Virus record (IMG/VR): IMGVR_UViG_3300030090_004814
Span: 1 to 60,507 of that record
Source of the DNA: a virus
DNA: 60,507 nucleotides
Direction: 5' to 3' (one strand)
The position numbers and the translations under genes were made by a program. The notes under the pieces are model-generated. The model was not told the DNA's origin, did no database searches, and was given only the letters and a program-made list of their open reading frames with translations. Shown piece after piece: positions 10,228-17,413 of this stretch; the stretch's first letter is position 1; the number at the start of each line of letters is the position of its first letter.

Positions 10228-10523
10228 TATTCAACTTCTTCACCCCCTGCTTGCTCTTCCATATCCCTATAGAGTTTCAAAGCAAATTGAGATACAGTCA
10301 TATCTCCTGAGGCAAGTTCTTCAGAAAGACCAGGGTCTTGCTGTAATAATAAAATAATTTGCTGCATAACAGCTAAATGACCTTGATCTGCATCATTAAA
10401 CTCAGTTCCTGCAATTACTTCAAATATCTGTTCTAGTATTTCTTCACTAGGTAATTGAACTTCTGGAGTTTCTTCAACAGCTTCTTCAGCCATGACTTCT
10501 TCGTCTAAATTTTCTTCAGCCAT
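10227..10523 (-). CDS. Small acidic protein of the capsid region
   Basis: A 98-residue, very acidic protein (MAEENLDEEVMAEEAVEET) with a helical middle (LAVMQQIILLLQQDP). I chose the ATG at 10523. A longer form would start inside the terminator hairpin upstream and add an implausible YLFIYLYI leader. The gene begins just after that terminator, so it may have its own promoter. Function is unknown; acidic helical proteins here may be assembly chaperones. Confidence 0.65.
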   Translation of the reverse strand: MAEENLDEEVMAEEAVEETPEVQLPSEEILEQIFEVIAGTEFNDADQGHLAVMQQIILLLQQDPGLSEELASGDMTVSQFALKLYRDMEEQAGGEEVE

Positions 10524-10552
10524 AATATATAAATAAATAAATAAATAAATAA

Positions 10553-10585
10553 CCCCGATCCCCTCCTTTTGCAAGAGGATCGGGG
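10553..10585 (-). terminator. Hairpin terminator after the 68-residue gene
   Basis: CCCCGATC pairs with GATCGGGG around a short loop, with extra pairing inside. Read leftward, the stem is followed by the T-rich TTATTTATTTATT. It separates the 10611-10817 gene from the acidic protein gene. Confidence 0.75.
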
Positions 10586-10610
10586 ATTATTGTGGATTGT
10601 TACTCAACTA

Positions 10611-10817
10611 CTAAGAAGTAGCGGTCAAAGTACCTGTTGTTATGGCAGCAGCTAAATCAGCTACTGTTATAGTTTTAGCTACTTGTTCAGACTGATCATA
10701 TATTTGAATCAAATCTTGAGAAGCTATTTTACTAGCATCTCCTGCATTTGCGTTCAATAAATCAGCAGTAGCTAATTTAGGAACAGACTTAGTTGGTGCA
10801 TCATCTAAAGTTGGCAT
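10611..10817 (-). CDS. Small hypothetical protein between two terminators
   Basis: A 68-residue protein starting MPTLDDAPTKSVPKL and containing LIQIYDQSEQVAKTITVADL. Similar short stretches occur at the N-termini of phage fibre or head-fibre proteins; this resemblance is only by eye. The gene is isolated by hairpin terminators on both sides, so its transcript level may be set separately from the capsid gene. Confidence 0.6.
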   Translation of the reverse strand: MPTLDDAPTKSVPKLATADLLNANAGDASKIASQDLIQIYDQSEQVAKTITVADLAAAITTGTLTATS

Positions 10818-10846
10818 AATTTTTTAAAAGTTAAAATTAATATTAT

Positions 10847-10874
10847 GTGGGGTTCCTTTTTACGGGAACCCCAC
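10847..10874 (-). terminator. Rho-independent-type terminator after the major capsid gene
   Basis: A perfect 10-bp stem (GTGGGGTTCC / GGAACCCCAC) with an 8-base loop lies six bases after the capsid stop codon. Leftward it is followed by the AT-rich ATAATATTAATTTT. It probably lets capsid mRNA accumulate separately from the downstream genes. Confidence 0.8.
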
Positions 10875-10880
10875 TTTAGA

Positions 10881-12275
10881 TTAAACAGCAGCAGGTGTTT
10901 CTGAACCAGAGCCACTACGCTTGAAGAGAATCACGTAACCGAAGTCGGTCTTGATTGGCTTCGTAGCACTTGCTAGAACACCTCTGAAGAACCCACGATC
11001 TGAATCAGGGTTAGTGACAGCGTCTGCAATGTTAGTCCACTTAAAGTCACCTCTGTATGTCATAGGATCAAAAGTGATACCATTACCTCCACTCAGTGGG
11101 TTTGGAATCTGTGACTCACAAACGTCTGGGTGAATGATGTAAGCAACTTCATAAAGTGCTGATTCATAAGAAGAATTAAGATCTCCTGCTGAAGTGTATG
11201 GCTGCTGTCTTGTTAAAGCACCAGCACCACTAATATCAAAACGAGGAGCCATGTCATCAACTAAGTGATAGAAACCTCTGAATGATTTTTCAACACCCAA
11301 CGGAGCAATAAGATCACTTACTGCCGCATTGTTGTAACGAACATCATCACGGAATCCTGCCTCAGTCTTGAGTGTATAAGATGCCTCAGATGAAAGGACA
11401 AGTCCAAACACTGGGCGACCATTCTCACGACCATAAGCATTACTACCTGCACCCTTACGGACAAGCTGGAAATAAGCTTTATCAAGAACTGCGTTTGAGA
11501 TGTTAGCAGACGGAGTGTAATCCTCATCACCAGCTGGTGAGCTTTGGTCAAAGTTAGCTTTAACGTCAAACTGTGAAGTCTGTAAAGTGTCAAAGCTAGC
11601 TGCTACCGCACCTGCACCTGCGTCAGAATCAAAAGCAGTTGTTAAATACTGAGAACTTGAAGACAAGCAAAGAACAATGTTCTTTGCAACACGGTCAAAC
11701 TCATCACGATAACGATTCTCCCAAGTAAACCTTGTAGCATTAGTCATCTGATCCATAATCGCTCTAAGTTGCTCATTACGATGAGCAGCGAAACGTAAAT
11801 CATCTAGTGAAATACGTGGGGACTCGATAACAGCTTTTTTAAGGTTGTACTGCTTCAACTGCTTGTTGAAGTCAAAGAATGCTCTTTGGTCACCATACTC
11901 ACCTGAGTCACCTGTATCAGCATCAGCATTGAGATCATTACCTCTTGTGCCTGGGATAGCAGATGCAGCGTCTTTTAAAGACTGACCCGTAGTCGTATCA
12001 AAAGTGTTAGCTCCTAAAGTAGATCCCGCAACATCGTTCCAGTTTACTCCTACAGTAGTACCACCTGAAGTTGTACGTGGGATAACCCTATCGTAAATCA
12101 AAGTGGTAAGTGTATATCCCATTCCATCAGGGAATGCGGATTGTTTCATTAAATCCATCCAAGGAGATGTATGCAATGTTCTAGAATGAATATCCTGACC
12201 AATTCTATTAGCTTCCTCAGTCAAGATTGTATTAATGGCAGTTATTCCAGTACTGCCTAAGTCAAATGTAGACAT
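10881..12275 (-). CDS. Major capsid protein
   Basis: A 464-residue protein. Its size, position downstream of portal and scaffold genes, its own terminator, and its sequence pattern (an early WMDLMKQSAFPDG segment, a helical LDDLRFAAHRNEQLRAIMDQ segment, and C-terminal YRGDFKWTNI and GYVILFKR) fit the HK97-fold capsid proteins of phages with large portals. A long leader (12276 to about 12500) precedes it with no Shine-Dalgarno; the start lies in TTATTTATTAATT. The fold is inferred from pattern and context. Confidence 0.82.
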   Translation of the reverse strand: MSTFDLGSTGITAINTILTEEANRIGQDIHSRTLHTSPWMDLMKQSAFPDGMGYTLTTLIYDRVIPRTTSGGTTVGVNWNDVAGSTLGANTFDTTTGQSLKDAASAIPGTRGNDLNADADTGDSGEYGDQRAFFDFNKQLKQYNLKKAVIESPRISLDDLRFAAHRNEQLRAIMDQMTNATRFTWENRYRDEFDRVAKNIVLCLSSSSQYLTTAFDSDAGAGAVAASFDTLQTSQFDVKANFDQSSPAGDEDYTPSANISNAVLDKAYFQLVRKGAGSNAYGRENGRPVFGLVLSSEASYTLKTEAGFRDDVRYNNAAVSDLIAPLGVEKSFRGFYHLVDDMAPRFDISGAGALTRQQPYTSAGDLNSSYESALYEVAYIIHPDVCESQIPNPLSGGNGITFDPMTYRGDFKWTNIADAVTNPDSDRGFFRGVLASATKPIKTDFGYVILFKRSGSGSETPAAV

Positions 12276-12649
12276 AATTAATAAATAATAGTTGTGCCCT
12301 ATTGGGCGTTAATAAGGTTAAAAAGCAGACCCCTCCCCTGTCGATCAGGGAGCCGATCTTATTTCACGATTGTGAATTTTACTTCTTAGAACTAATTCAA
12401 AGGCTAGAGCAACCAGCAAAATTGTATGTATTTGCAACAAGAACTGAACTAATTAATGGCTAGAGCAACCGTACTTGTGTACCCTATTAGTATAACTCAA
12501 AAAAAATAACCATGCAAACCACTATTTTTTAGTTAATTTAAAGGATGTTTTACAGTAACCCTTTCAACGGCATACCTATTTGGTTGATTATAAGTATGTT
12601 GATTACTTTATTAATCTTGATTCTTTAAGAAAATAGCTTATATACTCTT
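12276..12649. promoter_or_regulatory. Intergenic control region between capsid and lone lipoprotein genes
   Basis: A 374-base gap between divergent genes. On the capsid side the leader holds a CCCTG/CAGGG hairpin (12336-12350), a TTCAC/GTGAA inverted repeat (12363-12376) and a GCCC/GGGC hairpin (12296-12307). An imperfect 25-base direct repeat occupies 12389-12414 and 12446-12470, 57 bases apart, both containing GGCTAGAGCAACC. On the lipoprotein side there is TTGATT at 12617-12622 and TATACT at 12641-12646. The region probably carries the capsid promoter and a separate rightward promoter. Confidence 0.5.
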
Positions 12650-12841
12650 ATGATTAAGAAACTTATATTATCAATTGGAATCGTTTCACTAGGTTTTTCT
12701 TGTGTTTCTTGTAACACAACTGATGCTACAATCGGATTACCGATACCATTTACTAACCCATCAGTAAGAGTTAATCTTGAAACTCACGTAACACCATTAC
12801 CACCTAAGATCTGTGTGGGTCTTGATGTAGTTGAAGATTAA
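12650..12841 (+). CDS. Lone small lipoprotein (moron-like)
   Basis: A 63-residue protein with a lipoprotein signal: MIKKLILSIGIVSLGFSC then VSC. Either Cys (18 or 21) could be the acylated residue. The mature part is about 43 residues, Pro-rich, with one more Cys. It is the only plus-strand gene inside the leftward virion block and ends one base before the convergent oxygenase gene. Phage lipoproteins placed this way are often independently expressed and act at the host envelope, for example blocking superinfection (T5 Llp is the classic case). That role is inference. Confidence 0.72.
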   Translation: MIKKLILSIGIVSLGFSCVSCNTTDATIGLPIPFTNPSVRVNLETHVTPLPPKICVGLDVVED

Positions 12842-13267
12842 TTACTTCAAAAAAGCTAAAAAGGCCACCCTCCCAAAAGGTTGGTGCACCGTTCTATGCT
12901 CTTCATCACTACTATGGATTGCTAAACTACAGTAATGCTCATCAGGAAGTATCTTCGTACCATCCCTATACTCTAGATATCCCGCCTCTTTGTTGTTCTT
13001 TAAAAGAATAGAACAACCATACTTACACCAAAGCATGTGTTTTTTACTCCCTGTATCTAAATGCCAATCGTGTGCCCTACCTAAATTTTCTAATCTAAAG
13101 TAAGCAGGGGACTCCCAAGAAGCTTTTACCTCTGAGTTTATAACATCTTTGATTTTTGTTATAATACTAGAAGGAAGTATAGGGTCTTTTCTTTTCTCTT
13201 CTTTCGCAAGCCTAGCAAGAATATCTGCTTCTTCAGGTGTAATAATATCTTTAATTAATTGTTTCAT
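12842..13267 (-). CDS. 2-oxoglutarate/Fe(II)-dependent oxygenase
   Basis: A 141-residue protein with the double-stranded beta-helix oxygenase signature: H69-L-D71 as the HxD iron ligands, distal His H124, and R133 in GRVAFLAFL positioned to bind 2-oxoglutarate. It matches the small prolyl-4-hydroxylase-like proteins common in phages. It would hydroxylate a protein side chain or other substrate while oxidising 2-oxoglutarate to succinate and CO2. It is the last gene of the tightly packed portal-to-oxygenase operon, next to the secreted 122-residue protein. The substrate cannot be read from sequence; a virion protein is plausible from position. Confidence 0.82.
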   Translation of the reverse strand: MKQLIKDIITPEEADILARLAKEEKRKDPILPSSIITKIKDVINSEVKASWESPAYFRLENLGRAHDWHLDTGSKKHMLWCKYGCSILLKNNKEAGYLEYRDGTKILPDEHYCSLAIHSSDEEHRTVHQPFGRVAFLAFLK

Positions 13268-13636
13268 TTAAGCTCCCCACATTACCCTAACTCTAAACAT
13301 CTCTGATCGAATCCAATCGTAGATATTACCGTTAGAGTCTTTGTATTGTAGTCTAAACGAAATATACTCGTTAAAATTGCTACGTATAGGTACAAATGGC
13401 CTATGCCAAAGAAACTTTGGATCTATAATACCATCTTGATCTACCTGTTTCACCTCTACAATATACCAAATAGGTCGATCAAAAGTAGAGTCTGATACCC
13501 AACCAAGTGTTATCCACCCACTATAGATGTCATGTTCTATAATTATTTCAGGTACTGGAGGTACGGTTCCCCAATGATCATCTGCTTGAAGTAATGGGGA
13601 TATACTACAAAACAGGGCTGTTAACAGCCATTTCAC
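13268..13636 (-). CDS. Secreted or periplasmic hypothetical protein
   Basis: A 122-residue protein with a clear Sec signal peptide (KWLLTALFCSISPLLQA then DDHW). The mature part is about 100 residues, aromatic and strand-rich (GWITLGWVSD, IWYIVEVKQVD), recalling an immunoglobulin or fibronectin-III fold, though I cannot assign one. It abuts the oxygenase gene. A signal peptide in a late operon suggests an envelope role in lysis or exclusion. Confidence 0.7.
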   Translation of the reverse strand: MKWLLTALFCSISPLLQADDHWGTVPPVPEIIIEHDIYSGWITLGWVSDSTFDRPIWYIVEVKQVDQDGIIDPKFLWHRPFVPIRSNFNEYISFRLQYKDSNGNIYDWIRSEMFRVRVMWGA

Positions 13637-13637
13637 A

Positions 13638-13931
13638 TCAATGATCCTTCGGCACTCCGTTATATAATTTTGACATTACTTTGTCCATATCCATTTCTAA
13701 CATACCTATCTTTAAATCTTGCCTTACATCTGATGGTAAAGATCCAGACCCCCATTTACCTGCGGGCCAAAGTTTAACAAACTCTGAGTTCTCACTAACA
13801 TCTTTAGCAATCATCTGTATTTGAAAATCATTGTGCTGAACATCTGATTGTAATTTAGAAGCCCACCAAACTATACCTGCGGCTTGTACTACAAGACCTA
13901 TTCCTAATGATAATAATGTTTTAGTATCCAC
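13638..13931 (-). CDS. Single-span membrane protein
   Basis: A 97-residue protein with one N-terminal membrane segment (LLSLGIGLVVQAAGIVWWAS) followed by a soluble helical tail. Topology resembles phage inner-membrane proteins with a periplasmic tail (holin-like or spanin-like). It overlaps the upstream gene by 11 bases. The true lysis cassette is elsewhere (54.5-57.3 kb), so its role is open. Confidence 0.68.
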   Translation of the reverse strand: MDTKTLLSLGIGLVVQAAGIVWWASKLQSDVQHNDFQIQMIAKDVSENSEFVKLWPAGKWGSGSLPSDVRQDLKIGMLEMDMDKVMSKLYNGVPKDH

Positions 13932-14109
13932 TTTTCTTTTTAAGTCTAGATTCTACGGCTTCAGAAAAAGAATTACGCTTCTTTTTAGGTTTGGTATGAC
14001 CATACCCTTTCTTCTTTAACTCAAGGTGCTTTTTATAAGTACCCGCCCTAACACCTTTACCAGTCTTAGGATCATACATCATGTGTGGTTTGAAATCTTT
14101 CTTTTTCAT
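13921..14109 (-). CDS. Tiny basic phage protein (HMMYDP family)
   Basis: A 62-residue Lys-rich protein with DFKPHMMYDPKTGKG and HLELKKKGYGHT. Short proteins with this pattern are common in marine phages. A second protein in this genome (57324-57605) has the same HxMYxP core with a KLREKGWW counterpart. The start overlaps the upstream stop as ATGA. Function is unknown; the charge suggests nucleic-acid or capsid-interior contact. Confidence 0.72.
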   Translation of the reverse strand: MKKKDFKPHMMYDPKTGKGVRAGTYKKHLELKKKGYGHTKPKKKRNSFSEAVESRLKKKSGY

Positions 14110-14372
14110 TTTTTCTTTTTCTTTTTCTTTTTATAAGAAGATTTTAAGAAAGCTGCACGTTCAGCTTTAGTGTATTTAGCTCTCTGCTTACCTGAAGCAG
14201 TCGCTTTTCGTTTCCTACGAGTTCCAGCAGCATACTCAGCAGAAGATAATGATTTTATAGCAGCCTCAGGTAAATAACGCTCTCCTGTCTCAGAAGACTT
14301 CTTACCCGACTTAGTACGCCATTTCTGTTTAGTCCAAGCTTTTAATGACTTCTGAGGCTTCTTTAAAGACAT
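14106..14372 (-). CDS. Small basic phage protein (DUF5872-like)
   Basis: An 88-residue protein with KAWTKQKWRTKSGK, ERYLPEAAIKSLSSAEYA and an eight-lysine C-terminus. The KxWTxQxWRTxxGK ... RYLP pattern is what I recall for the DUF5872 family of phages and large DNA viruses; the family number is from memory. The start overlaps the upstream stop as TAATG. It is probably a DNA-binding virion protein. Confidence 0.72.
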   Translation of the reverse strand: MSLKKPQKSLKAWTKQKWRTKSGKKSSETGERYLPEAAIKSLSSAEYAAGTRRKRKATASGKQRAKYTKAERAAFLKSSYKKKKKKKK

Positions 14373-14551
14373 TATTTATAGCCTCCACCCCTCTTTTTAT
14401 ACTCTCTAGCAAGCATTTGAGCTTTCCGTGCAGACCATTGTCCTGGTTTGCCACCTTTAGAACCTGCCATAATCTTTTTAAACAAAGCCTTTCGCATTCC
14501 TGGCTTCGTATAATTACCTGCTTTGTTGACTGTTGATTTCTTTTTAGGCAT
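14372..14551 (-). CDS. Tiny basic phage protein
   Basis: A 59-residue protein beginning MPKKKSTVNKAGNYTKP and ending in KPGQWSARKAQMLAREYKK-RGGGYK (split here for length). It is strongly basic and of a type widespread in marine phages. I start it at the ATG at 14551, which overlaps the upstream stop as TAATG. A TTG two codons upstream is also open but less likely. Function is unknown. Confidence 0.72.
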   Translation of the reverse strand: MPKKKSTVNKAGNYTKPGMRKALFKKIMAGSKGGKPGQWSARKAQMLAREYKKRGGGYK

Positions 14552-14838
14552 TACCAAAGTTTCTTACAAGCCCAATAACGAGCAGTTAACTTATCTTTAG
14601 CTGTATCACAGTTATGTCTAGATCTAAAATTCTTTCTCCTCTTAGGGTCTTTGTGTTGTCTGAAATCTTTATAATCTCTATGCCCGAAACCAATCTTTTT
14701 AATCTTGTCCCCACTCTTAGCTAAAACAAAAAACTTCTTTTTGCTACCCGAAGGAGCTTTCTTTGGTTTATTGAAACCAGGGAAAGTCTCCCCTAAGTAA
14801 CTAATCTTACCTGAAGGAAGTCTTTTGAACCGTGCCAT
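14551..14838 (-). CDS. Small basic phage protein (DUF5754-like)
   Basis: A 95-residue protein with a conserved C-terminal half: GFGHRDYKDFRQHKDP, then RHNCDTAKDKLTARYWAC and KKLW. The HRDYxDFxxHKD ... RHxCxxxKDKxTARYW pattern recurs in marine phages and large DNA viruses (DUF5754 from memory). The two Cys and several His could bind metal, but this is not shown. TAATG coupling joins it to the genes on both sides. Confidence 0.72.
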   Translation of the reverse strand: MARFKRLPSGKISYLGETFPGFNKPKKAPSGSKKKFFVLAKSGDKIKKIGFGHRDYKDFRQHKDPKRRKNFRSRHNCDTAKDKLTARYWACKKLW

Positions 14839-15860
14839 TATCTATAAAGAGCCGATAAATTTCTATCTTTTCCGATACGGGAAAAAAGATTCCCAAAGAA
14901 ACTTTTAGGTTTGGCTTTTTTTAATGTTGGCATAGGTACTGGTTTTAAAGTTTTACCATCAATAGTGATACCACCTTCCCGCTGAATTATTGGCATATTA
15001 CTCTCAAAACTACTATCTTGCTGAAGCATTGGCATAGGCACTGCCTCTATCGGCTTATCCTCCATGAAGCCTAAGAAATCAGCGGCTCTTTTACTCATCT
15101 CAGCTCGATCCATTTCTTTTTTAAGCATCTCATTCAAAGCTCTGTTCTCTGCCATGCCTTTATAAGCTTCAGCAAATTTTGGGAACCTCTCCATCATACT
15201 CTCAATAATACCTTTTGGTTTATCAGGAGCATCTTCCAAAACAGTCTGACCTGCTGAATCCATGCCCTTGAAACTTTGATTGGCTACTGGAGGAGCGGGA
15301 TACTTTTCCTTCAACTGCTCATTCAAAGCTCTGTTCTCCGCCATGCCTTTATAAGCTTCCGAAAATTTTGGGTACCTCCCCATCATACTCTCAATAATAC
15401 CTTTTGGTTTATCAGGAGCACCCTCATACACCTCTTTTGCATAATCAGGCATTTCCATAGATTCCTCTGCGGGTCCTTCATACACCTCTTTTGCATAATC
15501 AGGCATTTCCATAGACTCTTCTACAGGCTTATCTTGCAAACCTTCATACACATCTTTCGCCTCTTGGGGAATCTCCATAGCAGGTTCTGCCAACTTAGAA
15601 ACAGTAGACTCAATCTTGTCATCCATTTCTTCGGCTTTTGGAGCAGCAGACGCTTTGCTAGCTACAATAGGGGCACCCGCAGAAGCTACTGCTGCTGCTG
15701 ACCTACGGTCCCTACCTACTGGGCGACCACCTCTCGTACTCTTTGAACCAGAAAGTGCAGAAGCTTTACCCCCAAAAAAAGTATCTCTGTCTTGTTGTGA
15801 TCGTGCTGCTGAAGCAGCTAATGGAATTCTCTTTTTACGTCGTTTGATAAATCTAGCCAT
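14838..15860 (-). CDS. Basic-headed protein with internal repeats
   Basis: A 340-residue protein. Residues 1-50 are very basic (MARFIKRRKKRIPL). The middle contains two copies of MEMPDYAKEVYEG and two copies of a longer block (DKPKGIIESMM then AYKGMAENRALNE). The DNA repeats lie near 15120-15230 and 15310-15420 and near 15420-15530. A similar MARFK start occurs in the next gene. It is probably a virion protein; function is unknown. Confidence 0.68.
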   Translation of the reverse strand: MARFIKRRKKRIPLAASAARSQQDRDTFFGGKASALSGSKSTRGGRPVGRDRRSAAAVASAGAPIVASKASAAPKAEEMDDKIESTVSKLAEPAMEIPQEAKDVYEGLQDKPVEESMEMPDYAKEVYEGPAEESMEMPDYAKEVYEGAPDKPKGIIESMMGRYPKFSEAYKGMAENRALNEQLKEKYPAPPVANQSFKGMDSAGQTVLEDAPDKPKGIIESMMERFPKFAEAYKGMAENRALNEMLKKEMDRAEMSKRAADFLGFMEDKPIEAVPMPMLQQDSSFESNMPIIQREGGITIDGKTLKPVPMPTLKKAKPKSFFGNLFSRIGKDRNLSALYR

Positions 15861-15897
15861 GACAGGCTAAAATAAACTATGTTTGTAAATTATGCAA

Positions 15898-17130
15898 CTA
15901 ACCTCCGAAAGCTGCCGAAACAGCCTCCTCAAAGGACATATCACCCCTAACCCCACTAGATTTTGCCTTACCATCCCCTACAGGTGCTCCTGACATTGTA
16001 GGTTCAGCCTCCTCATATTCAGCTAATTTTGACAGCAAATTCTCGTTCTCCTTCTGAAGAGTAAAAAATTCTTGGACAACCCTCGGCAACAAGTCCCCGG
16101 CTACACTCCCATAAGCGAAATCAACTGGATGTACAACAGCAGGATCTAATGAAGATGCCTTCTCTTGTATCCCATCTAAATCTACTCCCTCTAGTCCTGT
16201 GATAAAAGGCAACTTCTCCTTCACACGCTGCACCACATTCTTTGAAACAGACTGACGTACACGCACTTTTTCAGCCAACTCATTGTTCATTTTCTCTTCT
16301 TCCAAAGCTTTTGCCTCGTTCAACGCCACATCCACATTCTCATACATCTCCTGCCTCTGCGACAAAATAGGCTCAATGTCCTCAATCATTCTATACACCT
16401 TCGCCTTATCCCTTGCTGACATATTAGGGAAATGTTGATCCAAAGCTTCATCCTGCAATTCAGGATTGTCTAAGGACATTATATCAATAATAACATCCCC
16501 CTCTACATCATAATGATCAGAAATCGCTATTGCCTGATCAAGGATGTTGTTCAAAGGTTCAGAGATCACCTCTTTATACGCCTCAGTTGATTCAAGATCT
16601 GTGAAGGCTTGTTGTTCCTCATACTTTGCCACCTTATCCTTCAAAGCGTCTATATCACGATCCTCAACCAAACTAGCCATCTCCATCAATTGAGATGTCT
16701 GCTCCTTAGTCAACTGCTTCAACTCCTCTAACTCAGAACGATTGTTTTTAAGTTCAGATTTCAACTCCTTAAAGCGATTAGCCGCTTTAGGTGTCCAATC
16801 CTGTAAATTTTCAGTCAGGCTCTCAACAGGCTCTTCGCCTTCGGAAGAAGAATCCTCTGCAACCTCTTGCTTAACTTCTTCGGTGACTTCTTTAACATTT
16901 TTTGCAGCAGCTTGTTCCTCCGCTTGTACTTCAGGCTGCGCCTCCTGTTTTGGCGGCTCCTCTGATACTGGTTCAGGTGTCGGCTCTGGCTTTGGGTTAA
17001 ACGCATTTTCTATTGCATCCATAAAAGATACATTAGATTCTGATGACTGCTCTGGTAAAGATTCCAAAGCATCGGTTGGCTGTTCAGCTACAGGGGCTTC
17101 TACTGTTGCGGTTTCTGAATGTGCATCCAT
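15898..17130 (-). CDS. Probable capsid scaffolding protein
   Basis: A 410-residue protein, very acidic and Pro/Glu-rich over residues 1-110, then a long predicted coiled coil (RFKELKSELKNNRSELEEL) and a helical C-terminus ending MSFEEAVSAAFGG. It sits between portal and major capsid genes, the usual scaffold position. It overlaps the 103-residue gene by 31 bases. No protease motif is visible. Assignment is by position and composition. Confidence 0.65.
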   Translation of the reverse strand: MDAHSETATVEAPVAEQPTDALESLPEQSSESNVSFMDAIENAFNPKPEPTPEPVSEEPPKQEAQPEVQAEEQAAAKNVKEVTEEVKQEVAEDSSSEGEEPVESLTENLQDWTPKAANRFKELKSELKNNRSELEELKQLTKEQTSQLMEMASLVEDRDIDALKDKVAKYEEQQAFTDLESTEAYKEVISEPLNNILDQAIAISDHYDVEGDVIIDIMSLDNPELQDEALDQHFPNMSARDKAKVYRMIEDIEPILSQRQEMYENVDVALNEAKALEEEKMNNELAEKVRVRQSVSKNVVQRVKEKLPFITGLEGVDLDGIQEKASSLDPAVVHPVDFAYGSVAGDLLPRVVQEFFTLQKENENLLSKLAEYEEAEPTMSGAPVGDGKAKSSGVRGDMSFEEAVSAAFGG

Positions 17131-17411
17131 TCTTCTGCTATTTGGTTGTTTGTTGTGTTTGTACTTCTGACTTTTGTCAGTTTATGTAAATCACTGAAAG
17201 CATCACGATACCCAGCGTACCATGCGTGACGGTTGCTGTTAACTCCTGTATCGGTTGAGACTCCTCCATAAGTTGGTCCTGCTGACTCTTTAAGAGTTGC
17301 TGCTGCCGTCTGGAAAGCCTCAGATTCCAGGACAGTTCGCAGTTCTTCAATTCTTTGGACATCTTTAAACCACCTATCCAAAGGAATAGGCAAGGATATT
17401 TTTTTTGGCAT
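17100..17411 (-). CDS. Small hypothetical protein between portal and scaffold
   Basis: A 103-residue protein with RWFKDVQRIEELRTVLES and NSNRHAWYAGYRDAFSDLHK. It starts two bases after the portal stop and overlaps the scaffold gene in another frame. Small proteins in this slot are often head-completion or portal-associated, but nothing more specific is visible. Confidence 0.65.
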   Translation of the reverse strand: MPKKISLPIPLDRWFKDVQRIEELRTVLESEAFQTAAATLKESAGPTYGGVSTDTGVNSNRHAWYAGYRDAFSDLHKLTKVRSTNTTNNQIAEEWMHIQKPQQ

Positions 17412-17413
17412 AT

